Assembly (NCBI GenBank): GCA_937960795.1
Contig: CALGPA010000024.1
Span: forward strand, 1-53,589
Reading direction: 5' to 3'
Origin: an uncultured bacterium
GTDB lineage: Bacteria; Cloacimonadota; Cloacimonadia; Cloacimonadales; Cloacimonadaceae
DNA length: 53,589 nucleotides
Translations under genes and position numbers: made by a program
Part shown: positions 1-8,999 of the stretch, piece after piece
Layout of the letters: every line of letters begins with the position of its first letter
Numbering within the stretch: the stretch's first letter is position 1
The notes under the pieces: model-generated
Database searches by the model: none
What the model saw: the letters and a program-made list of their open reading frames with translations, nothing else
Told to the model about the DNA's origin: nothing

Positions 1-91
1 TTCTCACCGCTTGCACGCTCGACCGGTGAGCGACCGGTGAGGGAGGCATGAGCGCGCCATAATTATCAAGCACTTACGAGCCTGATTTTGG
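1..91 (+). repeat. Interspersed palindromic element, copy A (left-truncated)
   Basis: This stretch matches three other places in the window (21665-21757, 35794-35880 in reverse, 49135-49230). Copy A has arm CTCACCGCTTGC (3-14) facing GCGACCGGTGAG (30-41), and the 11-mer CGACCGGTGAG occurs twice in tandem (20-30, 31-41). It continues with GGGAGGCATGAGCGCGCC and ends in a CACTTACGAGCC tail. The left part is cut by the window edge. No reading frame uses it. It is probably a REP- or MITE-like element or a structured 3'-end signal; the upstream neighbour is not visible. Confidence 0.8.
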
Positions 92-216
92 AGGATAATC
101 CCGGGAATCCGGCTGATTGTGGAAAACTATCATCAGCACTTTTTTAAGAAAGCATCACAAACGCTCTTGCAATTGCTCAGAATCGTTTATTCTATCAGTA
201 TACAAAAGGAGGAATC

Positions 217-780
217 ATGGTTCGTCAGCTTGTTCTTCGGAATCGGAGTTATCGTCGTTTTGATGAGTCGCAAAAGATAAGTAAGCAGACTCTACGGGAT
301 TTGGTGGATCTGGCGCGTCTATCTGCCAGCGCGGCAAATCTTCAGAATCTGCGCTTCTGGCTGGTGGACCACCCCAATGACGGTGTATTTGGCTGTCTGC
401 GCTGGGCAAACTACCTCAAGGACTGGGAAGGACCGCTTCAGGGAGAGCGTCCCAGTGCTTACATCATCATTCTGGGTCCATGCAAGTTCACGAAGTTTAC
501 CAGCTATGATGTCGGTATTGCGTGTCAGAGCATGCTACTTGGTGCTACAGAGATAGGTCTGGGCGGCTGCATGATCGCGTCTGTGGATAAAGATAAGCTT
601 CATAAGCTGCAGAATATCCCCCCTGATTGGGAGATAATGCTTGTCCTGGCGCTCGGAGTTCCGTCAGAGGAAGTGGTGATAGATACCATTGGTGTGGGTG
701 AAAATATCGAGTACTATCGCGATGAAAAGGGGCGCCACCATGTTCCCAAAAGGGATCTGGACACTTTGATACTAAATTAA
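217..780 (+). CDS. Nitroreductase family protein
   Basis: This 187-residue protein looks like a small FMN-dependent nitroreductase or NAD(P)H oxidoreductase of the cytoplasm; the substrate cannot be told. The N-terminus carries the family's RNRSYRRFDE stretch (about residues 8-17), where arginines usually contact the FMN phosphate. It is followed by SASAANLQNLRFW and a central glycine-rich IGLGGCMIASVDK segment typical of the fold. The C-terminus resembles the usual LALGVPSEE strand and tail. Length is normal for the short subfamily. A strong AAAGGAGG at 205-212 fixes the ATG at 217. The gene ends 51 bases before xseA on the same strand and could be co-transcribed with it. Confidence 0.85.
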   Translation: MVRQLVLRNRSYRRFDESQKISKQTLRDLVDLARLSASAANLQNLRFWLVDHPNDGVFGCLRWANYLKDWEGPLQGERPSAYIIILGPCKFTKFTSYDVGIACQSMLLGATEIGLGGCMIASVDKDKLHKLQNIPPDWEIMLVLALGVPSEEVVIDTIGVGENIEYYRDEKGRHHVPKRDLDTLILN

Positions 781-831
781 TCTCAAGCAATCTATTGACA
801 AAATATCTAATCACGCTTTTTCTGCGCTGAT

Positions 832-2163
832 ATGGATAACGCAACCGTTTTTAGTGTATTTGAGATCACTCGGCATCTCAAGCAGGTGATAGAGAGCAGC
901 ATTCCACCTTTGTATGTCAAGGGTGAGATAGCCGGCTTTACGCACCATGCTTCCGGGCATATGTATTTTAATCTCAAGGACGAATACTCCAGTTTACGCT
1001 GCACATTTTTCAAGAATCGGAATTATAATCTTGATTTCACACCGAGCAATGGGCAGAGCGTGATCTGCTTTGGGCAGTTGACTCTTTTTGAGAAAGCAGG
1101 CAGCTACAATCTCAATGTCAGCCAAATGCTCGCTTCCGGCATTGGCGAGATGCAGCTGAGATTTGAAGCTCTCAAGAAGAAGCTGGATGAGGAAGGTCTC
1201 TTTGACAAATCCAGAAAAAGGGAGCTGCCAAAGTATCCACAGAAGATAGGCATCATCACTTCTCCGACCGGTGCCGCACTGCAGGATATCACAAATGTGC
1301 TCACCAGACGCTTTCCCATTCAAGCCTGGGTCTTTCCCGCTTTGGTTCAAGGAAAGAATGCTCCAGCGAGCATGATCCGAGGCTTTAGATATTTCAATTC
1401 CCAATTTCCGGTGGATCTCTTGATTCTCACTCGCGGAGGAGGCAGCCAGGAAGACCTCTTTTGGTTCAATGACGAAGCTTTGGCGCGCGAGATTGCGGCA
1501 TCGCGGATTCCGGTGATCTCGGCTGTGGGACATGAGATAGATTTTACGATTAGCGATTTTGTGGCGGATTTCCGAGCCCCCACCCCTTCCGCAGCCGCAG
1601 AACTGGCAGTGCCAAACAAAGATGACCTGCTATCCTACATCAGCTCTCTGGGACAAAAACTGGATCTGGTCAGCAAACATAAACTTAGTGCTCACAAACA
1701 CAGTCTTCACGACAATGACAGAAGACTTTTACAGCTCCATCCCCGGCGGATCATCGGAGAATATATGCAAAGAGTGGATATGGCTGCGATTGGTTTGGGT
1801 GCCGTTCATGCTCGTTTGAGAGTCCCCTCCCAAGCGCTTGCCATGGCAGAAGAAAGATTTATAGGCGGAGTCACACTTAAACTTCAGAGTGGACTTCGGC
1901 AGCGGGAAGAAATGCTTGCTCGGCACGGAGTGCAGCTAAATCAACGTGCCCAGCGCATCACAGACCGTATCAAGAGTCATCTGGATATCCTTCAGTATCA
2001 ATTGGAAGAATCCTCGCCGCAGAAAATGCAGAAAAAAGGCTGGATAATGGCGCGCAAGGATAACAAGATCATCCGCAGTATTTCCGAAATCGCACAGGGT
2101 GACAAGCTGGGACTCGTCTTCTTTGACGGACAAGCAGTAGTAGAGGTAAGAGAAAAAAAATGA
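832..2163 (+). CDS. xseA: Exodeoxyribonuclease VII large subunit
   Basis: XseA is the catalytic large subunit of exonuclease VII, which degrades single-stranded DNA into oligonucleotides together with several copies of XseB. The 443 residues show the N-terminal OB-fold (about 1-110, with VKGEIAGFTHHASGHMYFNL), then the conserved core with IGIITSPTGAALQDI, LTRGGGSQEDLFWFNDE and PVISAVGHEIDFTISDFVAD. A long helical region and a C-terminal segment ending in a DGQAVVEV-like strand follow. Length fits the family. xseB is not adjacent. The stop overlaps the next ATG by four bases (2160-2163), so this is the first gene of a coupled chain leading into envelope or polysaccharide genes. The start at 832 has no strong Shine-Dalgarno. 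Confidence 0.95.
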   Translation: MDNATVFSVFEITRHLKQVIESSIPPLYVKGEIAGFTHHASGHMYFNLKDEYSSLRCTFFKNRNYNLDFTPSNGQSVICFGQLTLFEKAGSYNLNVSQMLASGIGEMQLRFEALKKKLDEEGLFDKSRKRELPKYPQKIGIITSPTGAALQDITNVLTRRFPIQAWVFPALVQGKNAPASMIRGFRYFNSQFPVDLLILTRGGGSQEDLFWFNDEALAREIAASRIPVISAVGHEIDFTISDFVADFRAPTPSAAAELAVPNKDDLLSYISSLGQKLDLVSKHKLSAHKHSLHDNDRRLLQLHPRRIIGEYMQRVDMAAIGLGAVHARLRVPSQALAMAEERFIGGVTLKLQSGLRQREEMLARHGVQLNQRAQRITDRIKSHLDILQYQLEESSPQKMQKKGWIMARKDNKIIRSISEIAQGDKLGLVFFDGQAVVEVREKK

Positions 2164-3803
2164 AGAAGCAACTATTTGTAATAATCGTGATTCTATTGAC
2201 ATCCATCGGCATGGCAGCGGAGATCCGTTCGCTCTGGATCCTCCCCTGGGACATGCAAAGCCCGCAGGCAATCGATGAAGCGATCCAAGCTGCTGTGGCA
2301 AATCATCAGAATGAGCTGCTCTTGGAAGTGCGCTATCGCGCGGACGCACTCTATACACCAAATCGGATGAGCTACAAATTTCCAAATCCCGAGCCGCGCA
2401 GCTATATTCTTGCCAATGATGGATTTGATCCCCTTGAATACGCGATCTGGACTGCTAAGCCCCATGGTCTTAGAATTCAGGCCTGGGTAGTGGTCTTTAA
2501 TGCCACACCCACCGATAGTCAGAGGTTCAGAGAAAACTATATATACCGCTATCATCCCGAATGGATCACTCATGATGCAGATGGCAATAAGATGCGCTCC
2601 GTAAGGCAATTTGGCTATTTCATCGATCCCGGAATTCAGGCTGTGCAGGATTATCTGAGCAATATTCTCTGTGATATCGTGGATGGCTATCCGGAACTGG
2701 ATGGATTGCATCTGGATTATGTGCGCTATCCCGAAAGTAGACTGGGATATCACCCGGAGTCCTTGCGGCGCTTTAGCGAAGAAGGCACGGGCTTAAGCTG
2801 GAATCAATGGAGAGCAAAGCTGGTGACAGACTTTGTGCGAAATCTAAATCAGCGCGTCAAAGAGATCAATCCCGATATTCTGCTGACAGCTGCCGTCTTT
2901 GCCGACATTCAGGCAGCTCGAGAATACTATGCGCAGGATTGGTATCAATGGCTGGAAGAAGGAATCATCGATCTTGCCTATCCCATGGCATACAATCTTG
3001 ATTTTGAGATATATAAAAATCAACTGACCAGCATGAAGCTTCATAACTTTGAAGATCGGGTAATCTTGGGCTTGAGAGCTTGGGATCAGAGCGGGAAATC
3101 CCTCTTGCCATGGGATAATCCGGGATACAATACTACCGATATCTACCGCCGCATAGAGCTTGCACGCAAACACAAATTTCGGGGCATTGCTCTTTTTAGC
3201 TACAATGGTCTAAAACCCGGAGATGCCTTCACACACCTGGCTCAGATGGCATTCCCAGCAATAGATGAGCTGGCTTCTCCCTCACTTTTGGCACGCAGCC
3301 AAGATCTTCCGGGTTCAGATAGCCGCACGAGCATCGAGATCGAAGCAGATCCACAAGAGCCCGAAGTCATATCTGTCAGTAGCGCTATAGCAGAGCAGCC
3401 GCCTGTTGAGATAGCTGCTATTTCTGAGCGTGACGCCGAAATCAGCCCGCCCGAGCAAGAGCCTGAGCAGAGCAAAGCAATTCCCGAAGAGCAGCCTGAG
3501 CCGACTCCTGTGCAGCAATTCTCGGCAATATCAGCAGAGCTTCGGATTGAGATCGAGGATGGATATTATGTGATCCATTTTGATCTGCCCAAAGAGGGAC
3601 GCTGGCATTGGCAAATCTTGAGCGAAGATGGCACTGATATCTTTGAGCGTCATCGCTATTTCTTTGCAGGACAAAATCAAGACTATTGGGATGGGATTCT
3701 GGATAGTGACGATTTCATCGCAGAGGGAGATTACATCCTGGAATATAGCTTGGAAGACAAGCTCTTTCAATCCCGTATTCACCTATCCGGAGATCTTGAT
3801 TGA
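2160..3803 (+). CDS. Secreted GHL10-family glycosidase-like protein
   Basis: The 547 residues begin with a signal peptide (MKKQLFVIIVILLTSIGMAA) and then a TIM-barrel domain of the glycosyl-hydrolase-like 10 family (DUF187, YngK type), about residues 22-365. Visible family features are RSLWILPWDM near the start, GLRIQAWVVVFN, LDGLHLDYVRYPE and a late GIALFSYNG. After it come an E/P/Q-rich linker (about 385-460) and a C-terminal beta-sandwich-like segment (about 465-547). It probably acts outside the inner membrane on a polysaccharide or peptidoglycan; the substrate is unknown. It overlaps xseA by four bases and the flippase by four bases, which suggests a role connected with surface glycan. 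Confidence 0.8.
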   Translation: MKKQLFVIIVILLTSIGMAAEIRSLWILPWDMQSPQAIDEAIQAAVANHQNELLLEVRYRADALYTPNRMSYKFPNPEPRSYILANDGFDPLEYAIWTAKPHGLRIQAWVVVFNATPTDSQRFRENYIYRYHPEWITHDADGNKMRSVRQFGYFIDPGIQAVQDYLSNILCDIVDGYPELDGLHLDYVRYPESRLGYHPESLRRFSEEGTGLSWNQWRAKLVTDFVRNLNQRVKEINPDILLTAAVFADIQAAREYYAQDWYQWLEEGIIDLAYPMAYNLDFEIYKNQLTSMKLHNFEDRVILGLRAWDQSGKSLLPWDNPGYNTTDIYRRIELARKHKFRGIALFSYNGLKPGDAFTHLAQMAFPAIDELASPSLLARSQDLPGSDSRTSIEIEADPQEPEVISVSSAIAEQPPVEIAAISERDAEISPPEQEPEQSKAIPEEQPEPTPVQQFSAISAELRIEIEDGYYVIHFDLPKEGRWHWQILSEDGTDIFERHRYFFAGQNQDYWDGILDSDDFIAEGDYILEYSLEDKLFQSRIHLSGDLD

Positions 3804-5263
3804 GCAAGCTGAGTCAGCAAGCGGGCTTTTTGTCATTGGCGGATTTCCTGCGCTTTTTTATCAAGACCCTGATCGGGATCGCTCTGGCAAGGCTGCTAAG
3901 TCCAGCAGATCTGGGCAGCTATCGTCAGCTTTTCTTGATCTATAGCACGCTTTCAGGCATTCTGATGCTGGGATTTCCCCAAAGCATGCTATATTTCATC
4001 CCCAAAGCTAAAAGCCCGGATGAGGTCAAACGCTTGGTCGGACGAACTATCAATGTGATCTCGCTTTTGGCGCTGGTGTGTGCACTTTTGATCCTAGCCA
4101 CCAGAAATCTGATTGCCGAAAGCTTTTCCAATCCGGATCTTTCCCGGTTGCTCATCATCTATAGCCTCTACCCCATCTTTCTGTTTGTGACTCAGCTATA
4201 TAGCAGTGTGCTTTTGGGGCTCAAAGAACCGCTCCGCTCGGCAAGATTCACCATCTTTGCGATCTTATGTGATCTCATCATCGTGCTTGGAATTGCACTT
4301 TGGACAAGGGACATCGTGATGATCACCTTCGGTGTGGTGATCTCAGCTTTCATCCAATGGCTGTGGGCAGCGCTGAGGCTGAGGCAATATCGGGGGGATT
4401 TTGGCAGAGATTCTTTTGCGGGCTTCAAAGAGCAGCTTTACTACACTATTCCGCTGGGGCTTTCGCTTTTGATCGGAGTGCTCTCTGTGCAGCTTGATAA
4501 GCTGATGATCTCGGGCTTCTTCAAGCCGGAAGACTTTGCTGTGTTTTCATTGGGGGCGATGGAGCTGCCTTTGATCGGCATCTTGATAAATTCCGTAAAT
4601 GCGATCTTGTTGCCAAATCTGAGCAGCGTTGACAAGAATCAACTAAGCAGCATGTATAGCGCTTCCATCCGCAAAAACGCATTGATCATCTTTCCCTTAG
4701 CGTCGGTGTTCTTCATCTTTGCCACAGAATTTATGGTCTTTATCTATGGAGCGATCTATGCAGAAGCTGCCGTATATTTTCGAATCTATCTTTTGCTTTT
4801 ACCCTTGAGGGTGGCGACCTATGGCATCGTCTTTCAGGCAATGGGCAGAACCAAGCTGGTGATGATCGATGCCGTGATCATGTTAGTGCTCAATGCGGGC
4901 TTGAATCTCTTTTTGATCAGGATCTGGGGCATGCGAGGAGCTGCCTACGCGACGGTGATGGTCAGCTGGTTAATCTTGGTCGTATATCTTTTGCAGATGC
5001 GTTTTCAGCTCGGGCTCAGATTGCTGGCACTGTTTCCGATTCTGAGATTGCTCAAGACCCTAGCGGTGGCGATCTTGGCTGCCATCTTGACTCTGATCTC
5101 ACTAAGTCCATCCTTGCAGGGATTTTGGCGACTGGCATTGGGATCTGTCTTGTATTTTGCGCTATACATCCCATTGGCATTTGTCTCTAAGGTGCTCTTG
5201 CCCTGCGATCTGATCTTGGTTCGAGATTTTTCGCTGAGCTTGATTCAAAGGCTAAAAAAATGA
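3800..5263 (+). CDS. Wzx-type polysaccharide/oligosaccharide flippase
   Basis: This is a 487-residue polytopic membrane protein of the MOP (MATE-like) exporter superfamily, with about 12-14 hydrophobic segments. The N-terminal GFLSLADFLRFFIKTLIGIALARLLSPADLGSYRQL segment, spanning residues 9-44, is typical of Wzx/RfbX and stage V sporulation B-like flippases. It probably moves lipid-linked sugar repeat units across the inner membrane. The start is a TTG at 3800 whose last two bases overlap the TGA of the previous gene. The downstream glycosyltransferase begins within the ATGA of its stop. Context with a glycosyltransferase and a secreted glycosidase supports export of a surface polysaccharide, but no complete biosynthesis locus is present. 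Confidence 0.85.
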   Translation: MSKLSQQAGFLSLADFLRFFIKTLIGIALARLLSPADLGSYRQLFLIYSTLSGILMLGFPQSMLYFIPKAKSPDEVKRLVGRTINVISLLALVCALLILATRNLIAESFSNPDLSRLLIIYSLYPIFLFVTQLYSSVLLGLKEPLRSARFTIFAILCDLIIVLGIALWTRDIVMITFGVVISAFIQWLWAALRLRQYRGDFGRDSFAGFKEQLYYTIPLGLSLLIGVLSVQLDKLMISGFFKPEDFAVFSLGAMELPLIGILINSVNAILLPNLSSVDKNQLSSMYSASIRKNALIIFPLASVFFIFATEFMVFIYGAIYAEAAVYFRIYLLLLPLRVATYGIVFQAMGRTKLVMIDAVIMLVLNAGLNLFLIRIWGMRGAAYATVMVSWLILVVYLLQMRFQLGLRLLALFPILRLLKTLAVAILAAILTLISLSPSLQGFWRLALGSVLYFALYIPLAFVSKVLLPCDLILVRDFSLSLIQRLKK

Positions 5264-6432
5264 AGATACTCATCATTCCTTCCTGGTATCCCCATCCCAA
5301 AGACCCCCTTGCTGGGAGATTCTTTCTGGATCAGGCCGCAGCCTTGGCCAAGCATAGTAATCATAGTTATCAGATCCTAAACTATGGGCAAAATCGCTTC
5401 CAAATCCGCATCAAGCGAGCATTCTCCAATCTCGCAGTGATCAAGGATCTGAGAAATGCAAAGCAGGAGCGACTGCGTTTGGCGGACAGACTCGAAGAGA
5501 TCAGGATTCCGCATCTGAGCTGGACCAGCCGTTTGGCAGGCGGGAATCTTATGGGCTTTGATCTGCCTGATGAGCTAAAGCCGGATCTTATCTATGCCTT
5601 GGTGAGCTATCCCGCCGGATATTTAGCAATGCGTCTCGCCGAGAAGTGGAAGATTCCTTATATCATTGCCGAGCATAGCGGGCCCTTTCCTTTCCCTGAA
5701 TTTGTGCATGGTGCTAAGCTCTCTGAGCTTTTAACAAAGCCGATCCGGAACGCGAGCCACATGATAGCGGTCAGCAGTTTCCTAAAGGAGCAGATTCTCA
5801 CCCACACAGGACGAGAAGCAGAGATCATTCCAAATATGATCGATACGGATTTTTGGGTGCCGGGCTCAAGTTCTCGCACCGCACAAGAGCTGAAGATCTT
5901 TGCCATGTCTGCATTCACTCAGGCCAAGGGAGTGGAAGATCTCCTCAGTGCCCTCTACATTCTCTGGAGAAGGAAGCTGAGCTTTTCCATGACCTGGGCA
6001 GGGGATGGACCTCTTCACGCTCAGATTCGCAAGAAAGCGGCAAAGCTACCGATTAGCTTTTGTGGCACACTAAACAAGATGCAGGCACGAGATCAATATC
6101 AAAATTGCGATCTTTTTGTGATGCCATCACGAGTGGAGAGCTTTAGCATGGTGCTCATTGAGGCCATGAGCTGTGGAGTGCCGAGTGTTGCAACAGATTG
6201 TGGAGGACCATCGGATATCATCCAAGCTCATACGGGCTTGCTCAGCAAAGCTGAAGATCCCGGAGCTATGGCAAATGCCATCCTAAGCTTCAATGATCAC
6301 AGAGAAGTCTTTGATCCATCCAAGATCCGGGCTAGCTGCATTATGCGGTATAACGAAAAGGCTGTCTGCGAAAAACTGGTCTCAGCTTTTGATAGATCAA
6401 TCCCCTTCAAGGACGGATTTGACGGTATCTAG
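5260..6432 (+). CDS. Glycosyltransferase, GT4 (group 1) family
   Basis: This 390-residue cytoplasmic or membrane-associated protein is a retaining GT-B glycosyltransferase. The N-terminal Rossmann half starts with ILIIPSWYPHPKDPLAGRFF, a common GT4 opening with a glycine-bearing acceptor loop. The C-terminal half contains the donor-nucleotide signature around FVMPSRVESFSMVLIEAMSC, followed by GVPSVATDCGGPSDII, which matches the E-x7-E region of GT4 enzymes. The sugar and acceptor are not predictable. It overlaps the flippase gene by four bases. Its 3' end overlaps the convergent response-regulator gene by 36 bases (6397-6432), an unusually long tail-to-tail overlap. Confidence 0.9.
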   Translation: MKILIIPSWYPHPKDPLAGRFFLDQAAALAKHSNHSYQILNYGQNRFQIRIKRAFSNLAVIKDLRNAKQERLRLADRLEEIRIPHLSWTSRLAGGNLMGFDLPDELKPDLIYALVSYPAGYLAMRLAEKWKIPYIIAEHSGPFPFPEFVHGAKLSELLTKPIRNASHMIAVSSFLKEQILTHTGREAEIIPNMIDTDFWVPGSSSRTAQELKIFAMSAFTQAKGVEDLLSALYILWRRKLSFSMTWAGDGPLHAQIRKKAAKLPISFCGTLNKMQARDQYQNCDLFVMPSRVESFSMVLIEAMSCGVPSVATDCGGPSDIIQAHTGLLSKAEDPGAMANAILSFNDHREVFDPSKIRASCIMRYNEKAVCEKLVSAFDRSIPFKDGFDGI

Positions 6433-6768
6433 GAGATCTTCGCGCATAAAGGGCTTCTGCAAAGTGGCTTTAGCGCCCAATTTCTCAGCCAAAGGCAGGT
6501 AGCTGTCGGGACCAAATCTGCCACCACCGCTCATGGCGATGATCTTGATCCCGGGACTGACTTCCATGAGCTCTTGGATGGTTTCCAAGCCTTCTTTGTC
6601 AGGCATGATGATATCGGTCAGAACCAGATCCGGCTTGAATTCTTCGCAAACTGTCAGCGCTTGATTGCCATCACCGGCTTGGCGCACTTCATATCCGGCT
6701 TTGGTCAGCATTTTTACCAGCACATTACGGAAACTATCTTCATCTTCGATTACCAAGATCTTAGTCAT
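6397..6768 (-). CDS. Single-domain response regulator (CheY-like)
   Basis: The 123 residues form one receiver domain with no output domain. The acidic cluster (E8, D9, E10), the phospho-acceptor D52 in VLTDIIMPDKEG, the conserved small hydroxyl residue in AMSGGG and the lysine in LQKPF near residue 106 are all present, so it should be phosphorylatable. It presumably signals by protein-protein interaction; no histidine kinase is nearby. AAGGGG lies just upstream of the ATG at 6768, and a promoter-like pair sits at 6807-6834. Its last 36 bases are shared with the end of the convergent glycosyltransferase gene. Confidence 0.93.
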   Translation of the reverse strand: MTKILVIEDEDSFRNVLVKMLTKAGYEVRQAGDGNQALTVCEEFKPDLVLTDIIMPDKEGLETIQELMEVSPGIKIIAMSGGGRFGPDSYLPLAEKLGAKATLQKPFMREDLLDTVKSVLEGD

Positions 6769-6806
6769 CTGAATCCCCTTATATCAAACTGTATTTCAGA
6801 AAAGCA

Positions 6807-6834
6807 ATTTTATTAATTAGCAGATTTGTGTAAA
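6807..6834 (-). promoter_or_regulatory. Putative sigma70-type promoter of the response regulator
   Basis: On the minus strand TTTACA (6834-6829) and TAAAAT (6812-6807) are separated by 16 bases. They lie about 40 bases upstream of the response-regulator ATG. Each hexamer differs from consensus at one position. Confidence 0.45.
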
Positions 6835-6925
6835 GGGAAAAAGTTGGACAAATCAGGATTTGGGCAGAAAACGTGGAGCTTTGTCTACACTGCGTTTTGG
6901 GAAACAAAAAAGGTGGATAAAAAAA

Positions 6926-7001
6926 TGGTGGCGAGACCCAGAGTTGAACTGGGGACACAAGGCTTTTCAGGCCTCTGCTCTACCGGCTGAGCTATCTCGC
7001 C
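6926..7001 (-). tRNA. tRNA-Phe (anticodon GAA)
   Basis: The minus strand folds into a full cloverleaf. The 7-bp acceptor is GGCGAGA/TCTCGCC, the D stem GCTC/GAGC, the anticodon stem GAGGC/GCCTT with loop CTGAAAA (anticodon GAA), and the T arm CCCAG-TTCAACT-CTGGG. The CCA end is encoded (6926-6928). Length is 76 bases. A TTGACA at 7044-7039 lies about 37 bases upstream of the mature 5' end. The gene stands between glmS and the response regulator, all on the minus strand. Confidence 0.97.
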
Positions 7002-7015
7002 ACACAGTGATGAGC

Positions 7016-7044
7016 ATCTGAATCCAAAGGGCATATTTTGTCAA
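7016..7044 (-). promoter_or_regulatory. Putative promoter of tRNA-Phe
   Basis: A perfect -35 TTGACA (7044-7039) is followed, after 17 bases, by a weak -10 TCAGAT (7021-7016), ending 14 bases before the mature tRNA. The -35 is convincing; the -10 matches consensus at only three positions. Confidence 0.4.
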
Positions 7045-7163
7045 GAACAATCTCGCCAAAACCGCTTAAAATCGGAATGCTGCAAAGCTCTCAAAAGAGC
7101 TAATCTTTATCAATATAGTCAGATATCAAAGCCTTAATGGGAATCCTGTGTCCATGGATCAGT

Positions 7164-8999
7164 CTACTCGACCGTGACGCTTTTTGCCAGATTTCTAGGC
7201 TGATCTACATCAAATCCCTTTAGGTCTGCCACATGATATGCCAAAAGCTGCAGGGGGATCACTGTCAAAAGCGGCTGCAGATTGGTCCTGGTATCCGGGA
7301 TATAGATCACGTGTTCACTGATCTTCTTGAGCTCAAGATCACCTTCTGTGGCGATGCAGATAAGCCGGGCTTGGCGGGCTCTGACTTCTTGCAGATTGGA
7401 GTATATCTTGTCATAAAGCGGATCGCGAGTAGCAATGGCGACCACAGGCATATTCTCATCTATCAGGGCGATGGGGCCATGTTTCATCTCAGCGGCAGGA
7501 TAGCCTTCCGCATGGATATAGGAGATCTCTTTTAGTTTTAGAGCGCCTTCCAGGGCAACAGGGTAGTTCACTCCTCTGCCCAGATACAAAGCATGGATGC
7601 TGTCTTTGATGCTATGGGCGATGCTGCGGATTTGGTCGTTTTGAGCTAGGATCCTCTCCACTTTATCCGGGATCTCGGCGAGTTCTCGGATGTATTTACT
7701 GCCTTCATTAGCGGAGAGATGGGTCATGCGTCCCAAATAGACCGCGAGCAGCACAAGGATCGTGACCTGCGAAGTGAAGGCTTTTGTGCTGGCGACACCG
7801 ATCTCGGTCCCGGCATGGATGTATGCACCGCCATCGCTTTCACGGGCGACTGTGGATCCCACTACATTGGTGATGCCCAGAACCCTGGCGCCCTTGGCTT
7901 TGGCTTCGCGCATGGCGGCGAGAGTGTCGGCTGTCTCACCGGATTGACTGATGGCAAAGACCAGGGTATCCTCGGGAACAATTGGGTTTCGATAGCGATA
8001 TTCACTGGCATACTCGGCATGGACGGGAATGCGAGCGATATCTTCGATGATGTGTTTGCCGATGAGGGCTGCGTAGTAGGAAGTGCCACAGGCTATCAGA
8101 TGGATCTGCTTGATCTTGCGTAGTTCGAAACTGGGTAAGTTCAATCCACCTAGTCTGGCAGAGCCCATCTCTTCATTGATTCTACCGCGAAATCCGTTGT
8201 CGATCGTGATAGGCTGCTCAAAGATCTCCTTGAGCATGAAGTGTTTGTAATCTCCCTTTTCAATGGCAGAGATATCCCAGTCCACGACGCTGATTTTGGG
8301 CTTGACGCTGGTTTTGTCCAGTGTGGATATCTCAAAGCCGTCTCTTTTGACCACGCATAGCTCAGAATCTTGCAGATAGATGACTCGCTTGGTGTGGATG
8401 ATGATGGCGCTGACGTCGCTGGTGACAAAGTGTTCATCATCATTGATCCCGATGATGAGGGGGCTACCTTTGCGCACAGCGATCAGTTGATCGGGGAACT
8501 GTTTGGATAACACAACAAGGCCATAGGTGCCTTCAACGCGTTTCATGGACTCACGCACGGCATCTTCCAAAGGCATCTGAGTGCTCATAAATTGCTCAAT
8601 GAGGTGGGCGATCACCTCAGAATCAGTTTCGCTTTGGAACTTGTGTCCGAGCTCTATGAGTTGCTCGCGCAAAAGTTTATAGTTTTCGATGATGCCATTG
8701 TGTACTACAGCGATGTCGCCATCACAGCTGCAATGGGGATGGGCATTGATCTCATTGGGTTCTCCGTGCGTCGCCCAGCGGGTGTGGGCAATGGCGATAT
8801 GTCCTGAGATCTTTGATGGTTCCGGCAAGGAACGTTCGAGCTCAATGATCTTGCCTTTCCTCTTGTATGTATCCAGCCGATCTTCATGGATCAGAGCTGT
8901 GCCCGAAGAATCATAGCCTCGGTATTCCAAGCGTTTGAGAGCTTCGACAACTATCGGCAAAGCCTGTCTGTGTCCGACATAGCCTACGATTCCGCACAT
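7164..8999 (-). CDS. glmS: Glutamine-fructose-6-phosphate aminotransferase (isomerizing)
   Basis: GlmS makes glucosamine-6-phosphate from fructose-6-phosphate and glutamine, the first step towards UDP-GlcNAc for peptidoglycan and lipid A. The 611 residues match the family's length. The class II glutamine amidotransferase domain starts with the nucleophile Cys2 (MCGIVGYVG) and contains HTRWATHG. Two SIS domains follow, recognisable by the AISQSGETADTLAA stretch and LGRGVNYPVALEGALKLKEI. The C-terminus ends in the family's DQPRNLAKSVTVE tail. GAGGAGAAG precedes the ATG. The start overlaps the upstream permease-protease gene by 16 bases, so glmS is probably the last gene of that operon. No glmS ribozyme-like region exists, since no untranslated leader separates the genes. 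Confidence 0.97.
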   Translation of the reverse strand: MCGIVGYVGHRQALPIVVEALKRLEYRGYDSSGTALIHEDRLDTYKRKGKIIELERSLPEPSKISGHIAIAHTRWATHGEPNEINAHPHCSCDGDIAVVHNGIIENYKLLREQLIELGHKFQSETDSEVIAHLIEQFMSTQMPLEDAVRESMKRVEGTYGLVVLSKQFPDQLIAVRKGSPLIIGINDDEHFVTSDVSAIIIHTKRVIYLQDSELCVVKRDGFEISTLDKTSVKPKISVVDWDISAIEKGDYKHFMLKEIFEQPITIDNGFRGRINEEMGSARLGGLNLPSFELRKIKQIHLIACGTSYYAALIGKHIIEDIARIPVHAEYASEYRYRNPIVPEDTLVFAISQSGETADTLAAMREAKAKGARVLGITNVVGSTVARESDGGAYIHAGTEIGVASTKAFTSQVTILVLLAVYLGRMTHLSANEGSKYIRELAEIPDKVERILAQNDQIRSIAHSIKDSIHALYLGRGVNYPVALEGALKLKEISYIHAEGYPAAEMKHGPIALIDENMPVVAIATRDPLYDKIYSNLQEVRARQARLICIATEGDLELKKISEHVIYIPDTRTNLQPLLTVIPLQLLAYHVADLKGFDVDQPRNLAKSVTVE

